Assembly (NCBI GenBank): GCA_025267735.1
Contig: CM046307.1
Location: 52,757,395 to 52,821,394, forward strand
Source: Mactra quadrangularis
Taxonomy: Eukaryota > Mollusca > Bivalvia > Venerida > Mactridae
DNA: 64,000 nt
Direction: 5' to 3'
The notes beneath the pieces were generated by a model. That model was not told the DNA's origin and made no database searches. It worked only from the letters and a program-made list of their open reading frames with translations. Shown piece after piece: positions 59,609 to 64,000 of this stretch (positions are counted from its first letter, which is position 1; every line of letters starts with the position of its first letter). Made by a program: the position numbers and the translations under genes.

Positions 59609-60053
59609 GTAAGTTTTTATATGGTTGGATGTATATCTTTGGATTGGTTACTCAATTTTTATGCACTTGTATGCCTTTAAGGTAGAGTTCCCATAATTGG
59701 TGCTGGCAAATTTTGGAAGATATCATGTCATGTTGACAAGTTGCATGAGCAGTTATTGTTGATGTCATTAAAATCGATAAAGATAGAATGTTCTTTTTGA
59801 TTGTATAAATGCTTCTTTTTTCAAAGTTTATAAGTATCATTCTTATTTTAACTAAAAAGATTGTTAATTCTCACAACTATTTGAGAAACTTGATAGAATT
59901 TGTGTTAAAAGTTTAAATGGGAAGTTTATTAATCCAATTAAACAATGGAAAAAAGATTGGTCCCGTAACATTAATCCCCTATCAAATTCATTATCAATTA
60001 GTGTAACAGTGATTAATGCATTTAGATAGTAAAATATCAATATTTTATTTTTA

Positions 60054-60349
60054 TTTTATTTATTTATTTATTGGAGTTAACGCCGTGTCAACACAATTTA
60101 GGTTGTTTTACAGCGTCCAGCGCACCTAATCTAGCTTTCCTGGACCATTGTCTATAACCAGTACTCACATACCCTTCTACAAGGCCGGAAACTTCTCCAT
60201 ATAATCTAATCAATGGAGGAAAATCAACATTATTGTCAAATTTTCATGGAAGGGTATAACCTCCCCGCGTGGGATTCGAACCCGCACCCCCTAGGGCACG
60301 AGATTCCAAATCCCGGGGTGCTACCAACTGCGCTATCGACCTGGGTTAT
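60054..60349 (-). mobile_element. SINE family A, full length
   Basis: Minus-strand head GGTCGATAGCGCAGTTGGTA, B box GGGTTCGAATCCC and a tail complementary to the TTATTTATTTATT run. Target duplication TATTTTATTTTTA at 60,041-60,053 and 60,350-60,362, blurred by low complexity. Confidence 0.88.
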
Positions 60350-60507
60350 TATTTTATTTTTAAATAGTCAATAATGGCATTTAGAGGTAAAATATTATTG
60401 TATTTCATATTAGAATAGTCACTGCATTAGAAAAAGTCTAACTGCTGCTTCCTTGTTTTTTGTACTTGATTCTGTCTGCACTGAATTGGAAAACTTCAAT
60501 CAGTGGA

Positions 60508-60809
60508 ACCCGGATCAGTAGCGCAGTTAGTAGTATGCCTGGATTTTAATTCTAGTATCTGGAAGGGGATACGGGTTCTAATCCCACCCGGGAAGGTTAT
60601 ACCTTTCCATTAAAATTTGGCAATACATGTAATGTCAATTTCCCTCTTTTAATAAAGTATATGGAGAAGTTTCCAGCCTTGCGGAAGGGTAAGTGAGTAC
60701 TGGTTATAGACAAGGGTCCAGAAAAAGGTTGGTTAGGTGCACTAGACATCATTAAATAACCTAAAAATATGAGTCGACAGGGCATTAAACCCAGTATAAA
60801 TAGATAAAA
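60508..60809 (+). mobile_element. SINE family A, older copy
   Basis: Plus-strand head GATCAGTAGCGCAGTTAGTA, B box GGGTTCTAATCCC, diverged body. Target duplication TTCAATCAGTGGA / TTCAAACAGTGGA at 60,495-60,507 and 60,810-60,822. Confidence 0.86.
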
Positions 60810-60888
60810 TTCAAACAGTGGAGTGTGTCATCTTTGAACTGCTGCTGTATTTATTTTTTAACAATGCCATTTGTTGTTGATATTTCAG

Positions 60889-61871
60889 AGGAGAATGTAG
60901 AGAACAAAGCATCTGGTAAAGAAGCCAACCTTCTGTTGTATAGTCTGTTTCTAGATGAACTTAACAACTGTTATGATAGAAATGTTGATCTATCAGAGGA
61001 AACTAGTTGTTTGTTCATGAAACATGTGTATTCTAGATCTAGATCAACAGAAATTCACCCTTTCCCATTTCGAATTGAAGATTTTGTTTCATTATCCAAT
61101 GAGAAACAAGCTGACAAACCCAGCCAATCAAAACAAACTCCTGTATACTCTAGTACCACAGCCAGCCAATCAAATATTAGCTTTTTATCAAAGAATGTTC
61201 CCTTACAAAACAAGAATGCTCCCACATCAGAACAGCCTCAATGTGATAAAAATGACTCTGATAGAATTCCTACTTGGAAATGTTTGATAAAACATACTAA
61301 CTCTAGTAATTTGGTGCTAACATTTCTCCCTGCTTCTTTTGAAGACATTATTATCTTGGCTGACAAAGAGCCCAGCACTGTGTTGCCTGATAATGCTAAT
61401 GACACTATATCTGATTCATCTAACAATGTTCCTAATGTTGCTAAGGATACAGTTGAATCAGGTAAGGTAACTGACAGTGAAAAGAATGCAGCTTCACATT
61501 TAAATAACTCTGAACCAAAATCTGAAGTTACATCGGAGAGTTCACAGTCTCCAAGTGTTGAATCTGATTCACAAACTGTTAAGGAAGATGCTGATACAAA
61601 AACTGCCTCTAAAAGTGATGCAGCTGATCTTAGAGATAGTATAGACACTGAAGAGAGGCATAGTGTCAAGAAACTGTTTAAGGTTCCAGTATATATGTAT
61701 GATTGTGTTACACAGAATGTTCTGAATTCTCTCGTTAATCCATGGGATTTCCAGCTACCTTCTGATGTTTATGAAGATATACCATTTGAAAGTAATTCTG
61801 AACTAAATGATACTGGTACACCATCTAGTCCTAAACATAAGAGAGTTTCATTTAGTTTAGATAATATCAAG
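60889..61871 (+). CDS. SZT2: SZT2 exon 16 of window (983 bp, Ser/Asp-rich insert)
   Basis: Acceptor GATATTTCAG ends at 60,888; donor AATATCAAG|GTTAGT starts at 61,872. The first part is ordered-looking (LLLYSLFLDELNNCYDRNVD, FPFRIEDFVSL). A Ser/Gln/Asn-rich stretch follows (about 61,100-61,260), then RIPTWKCLIKHTNSSNLVLT and FLPASFEDIIILAD, then a long Ser/Asp/Glu/Thr-rich, probably disordered segment (about 61,370-61,650), and finally VKKLFKVPVYMYDCVTQNVL and a Ser-rich end with SSPKHKRVSFSLDNIK. By far the largest exon. The open frame continues past the donor into the minisatellite, but the splice site and the change in character favour ending at 61,871. Confidence 0.85.
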
Positions 61872-61880
61872 GTTAGTATG

Positions 61881-62634
61881 TCTCTCTGTCAGTATCTCTT
61901 TTACTTAGTATGCATGCAATGGTTAAGGGACTGCACTGTCTCTCTGTCAGTATCTCTTTTACTTAGTATGCATGCAATGGTTAAGGGACTGCACTGTCTC
62001 TCTGTCAGTATCTCTTTTACTTTGTATGCATGCAATGGTTAAGGGACTGCACTGTCTCTCTGTCAGTATCTCTTTTACTTAGTATGCATGCAATGGTTAA
62101 GGGACTGCACTGTCTCTCTGTCAGTATCTCTTTTACGTAGTATGCATGCAATGGTGAAGGGACTGCACTGTCTCTCTGTCAGTATCTCTTTTACTTAGTA
62201 TGCATGCAATGGTTAAGGGACTGCACTGTCTCTCTGTCAGTATCTCTTACTTAGTATGCATGCAATGGTTAAGGGACTGCACTGTCTCTCTGTCAGTATC
62301 TCTTTTACGTAGTATGCATGCAATGGTGAAGGGACTGCACTGTCTCTCTGTCAGTATCTGTTTACTTAGTATGCATGCAATGGTTAAGGGACTGCACTGT
62401 CTCTCTGTCAGTATCTGTTTTACTTAGTATGCATGCAATGGTTAAGGGACTGCACTGTCTCTCTGTCAGTATCTCTTTTACTTAGTATACATGCAATGGT
62501 TAAGGGACTGCACTGTCTCTCTGTCAGTATCTCTTTTACTTAGTATGCATGCAATGGTTAAGGGACTGCACTGTCTCTCTGTCAGTATCTCTTTCACTTA
62601 GTATGCATGCAATGGTTAAGGGACTGCACTGCCA
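61881..62634. repeat. 58-bp minisatellite, 13 copies, at the exon-16 donor
   Basis: Unit TCTCTCTGTCAGTATCTCTT then TTACTTAGTATGCATGCAAT and GGTTAAGGGACTGCACTG. Copies 5 and 8 share TACGTAG and GGTGAAGG, so part of the array grew by three-unit duplications. Two copies are shortened by 1-3 bp. Confidence 0.93.
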
Positions 62635-62800
62635 TCCAAAAGTTTCTTCACAGTACAATTAATTGAATTGCTACCATTTTAGTGTACATGTACAGTCATT
62701 ATGTATATGTATTGATACCTTATAACATGATGGAGCAATGTGAAGCATAAAAAAATGTAAACAATAAAATTCGGCAATAAGTTTAAATTAATTTATTTTA

Positions 62801-63018
62801 GCTTATTTGTAAAACAAGTCCTCACAACTTAGATTTATCACTTTAGAGTTTGCTTCCTAGTCCCCCAATACTGAGCTAGTAGGATTAAGTTTCTTGCTTA
62901 AGGAAACAACGGGGTAGGTTTTGGATGGGATTGGAAATGGAGCTGGTGAACCAACATGGAGCTGGCTATCCAATGATTTCCAGTTCAACATTGTAACTGC
63001 TCAGCCGAGCCTGCTCCT
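62801..63018 (-). mobile_element. SINE family E, uninterrupted copy
   Basis: Uninterrupted homologue of 25,910-26,435. On the minus strand GGAGCAGGCTCGGCTGAGCA and TTGGTTCACC could be a worn tRNA-like head; body core CCTTAAGCAAGAAACTTAAT. Confidence 0.65.
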
Positions 63019-63181
63019 ATAAAGGTCTATGATAAAAACTTTCTTGATCATTGGAAACCCAAGCAATTTTTGATGACGTCCAAAATGTATTCCTATATTA
63101 AGACTGTTCCACTATTAGGACTATCAATTTGGATTGGTCCTTTTTGTGGAATTTAACCACATAACTCAATCAAACTTGTAG

Positions 63182-63320
63182 GATGAAGATGAGACAAGTT
63201 GGAGGTCAAGTTGGAGGTCACAAGAACGTAGATCAACAGAAGGCTCTACTGATGGTGGCGATAATATTCTAACACAATGTTCTATATTATCTGAATTGTT
63301 CTATAACTGTTATATCAGAG
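63182..63320 (+). CDS. SZT2: SZT2 exon 17 of window
   Basis: 139 bp between CAAACTTGTAG and TATCAGAG|GTAAAA. Codes DEDETSWRSSWRSQERRSTE then GGDNILTQCSILSELFYNCY. Joins exon 16 in phase 0 and leaves in phase 1; the following exon lies beyond the window. The first 19 codons hold a short internal duplication (SWRSSWRS). Confidence 0.8.
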
Positions 63321-63412
63321 GTAAAAGTTCTTACTAGTTTCACTGTTACCTAAATGTGTGACTTGAGGTTGATGTTTCAGCTTTTGTACTCCTGTTAGAG
63401 AGGCATAATATT

Positions 63413-63834
63413 AGGGGTGTAACAATAGGGCAAAAACTGTATTGCAATATATTGCTATACACAAAACCTGTATTGCAATATATTGCAATACATATTGTTC
63501 TTTGCGCATACATGCATAGCATAAATTAATGCTTGTGCATCATCTTAATTTTATCAACATTGTACATCGATATTTGAATTTTCAAATAATCTACACATAT
63601 TACGCAAATGTTTGAATAAGTTAGAAAAAAAGGTTTTGAATGGACTTTCAAAGATATTTATTCTCTCTCTTCACGAAAAATATTTCAAGTTTCCGAACAC
63701 ATTTTAACATTAATTCAAACATTTAAATTTCAGACTCTGATAAAAACAATCAGTATGGAACATAACTAGAAAAACCGGTTTAGAGAAAAACAAACCGGTT
63801 AAAAACCGTCAGAAGTCATATTGCAATACAGTCA
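63413..63834. mobile_element. hAT-like remnant with ATATTGCAATA motifs
   Basis: GGGGTGTAACAATAGGGC opens it, with TATTGCAATATATTGC repeated twice and TCATATTGCAATACA at the far side. Related in style to the element at 57,320, but the right terminus is not seen; the next element may have cut it. Confidence 0.4.
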
Positions 63835-64000
63835 TTTCTCGTTATCTCGACTTCGTTGGGACCGTTGAAAAATAGTCGAGACAACGAAAAGTCGAGATAA
63901 ACAAGATAAACGAAATTTTCTAAGGGAGGTAATTCTGATGTCTTCAGTAGCAATTTTACCTGTTTATAGAGTGTAGTTTAGCATAATCGCTTTACTGCAG
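63832..64000. mobile_element. Element end running off the window
   Basis: CAGTCATTTCTCGTTATCTC followed by GACTTCGTTGGGACC and an inverse GTCGAGACAACGAAAAGTCG; resembles a Tc1/mariner-type terminus. The other end is outside the window. Confidence 0.4.

Larger units (their letters stand above)
59609..60888. other. Intron 15
   Basis: 59,609-60,040 is plain. The rest is two family-A SINEs in opposite orientation, 158 bp apart; the second ends 79 bp before exon 16. Confidence 0.7.
61872..63181. other. Intron 16
   Basis: Begins with the 58-bp minisatellite, then plain sequence (62,635-62,800), a family-E SINE (62,801-63,018) and 160 bp leading to exon 17. Confidence 0.7.
365..63320 (+). other. 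SZT2: SZT2-like gene (KICSTOR subunit), internal segment of 17 exons
   Basis: Seen: seventeen exons on one strand whose frames join through GT/AG introns into one protein stretch of about 1,055 residues. Recognised by resemblance to SZT2 family sequence as I remember it: the HPIHGKLASVMPNLRKR block, [46 protein letters not shown] and ITSKAPCLVLRLAF. Known of the family: SZT2 is a very large protein (about 3,400 residues in human) that with KPTN, ITFG2 and KICS2 forms KICSTOR on the lysosome and places GATOR1 so that mTORC1 is shut off in amino-acid or glucose shortage. No enzymatic domain or membrane segment is visible here. Start and stop codons lie outside the window. Intron phases in order: 1,2,2,2,2,2,2,2,2,0,2,0,(0),2,1,0,1. 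Odd: exon 13 runs into TGA and is followed by a 33-kb gap, so an isoform end, missing exon or assembly fault must be considered. Confidence 0.83.

Noticed and set aside
61872..62042. Extension of exon 16 into the minisatellite
   Set aside because: A good donor at 61,872, phase-correct joining to exon 17 and the non-triplet 58-bp unit argue for intron.

Overview
Eukaryotic, AT-rich, intron-dominated DNA. The only gene I can support is an internal segment of a plus-strand gene I recognise as SZT2, the large scaffold subunit of the KICSTOR complex that recruits GATOR1 to lysosomes and restrains mTORC1. Seventeen exons (about 3.2 kb of coding sequence, near 1,055 codons, roughly a third of a protein that is about 3,400 residues in human) were placed by joining reading frames across consensus GT/AG sites. 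Both gene ends lie outside the window. Intron length, tRNA-derived SINEs, GGGAGATAA/ATTTCCCTTTG-type repeats and ACATGTA-rich introns fit a lophotrochozoan, probably a bivalve mollusc; the species assignment is inference.

Layout. 1-23,003: exons 1-13, with introns of 0.4-5.8 kb packed with MITEs and SINEs. 23,004-56,205: a 33-kb interval in which I found no convincing SZT2 exon, filled with repeats, three minisatellites and an unusual A1-B1A2-B2 split-repeat block (48.2-55.1 kb). 56,206-63,320: exons 14-17, including a 983-bp exon coding a Ser/Asp-rich insert. 63,321-64,000: intron with two element ends.

Mobile DNA. Three perfect hAT-type insertions with 8-bp target duplications (7,734; 10,018; 57,320), several TA-flanked mariner-type MITEs, two TTAA-flanked families, a recurrent TATACCCCCGC element (three copies), six copies of a tRNA-derived SINE (family A), two copies of a tRNA-Arg-derived SINE (family B) whose central body resembles that of family A, and further tRNA-like SINE families (C, D, E).

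Points deserving attention: the exon-13 frame runs into TGA immediately before the 33-kb gap with no good phase-compatible donor; seven consecutive exons (3-9) are all phase 2-2 with lengths divisible by three; a 76-bp perfect palindrome is inserted in a MITE between 8-bp duplications, with an unoccupied sibling in the same window; and a 13-copy 58-bp minisatellite starts 9 nt after the exon-16 donor. I see no prokaryotic-type system, no CRISPR array, no true tRNA/rRNA gene and no viral gene.
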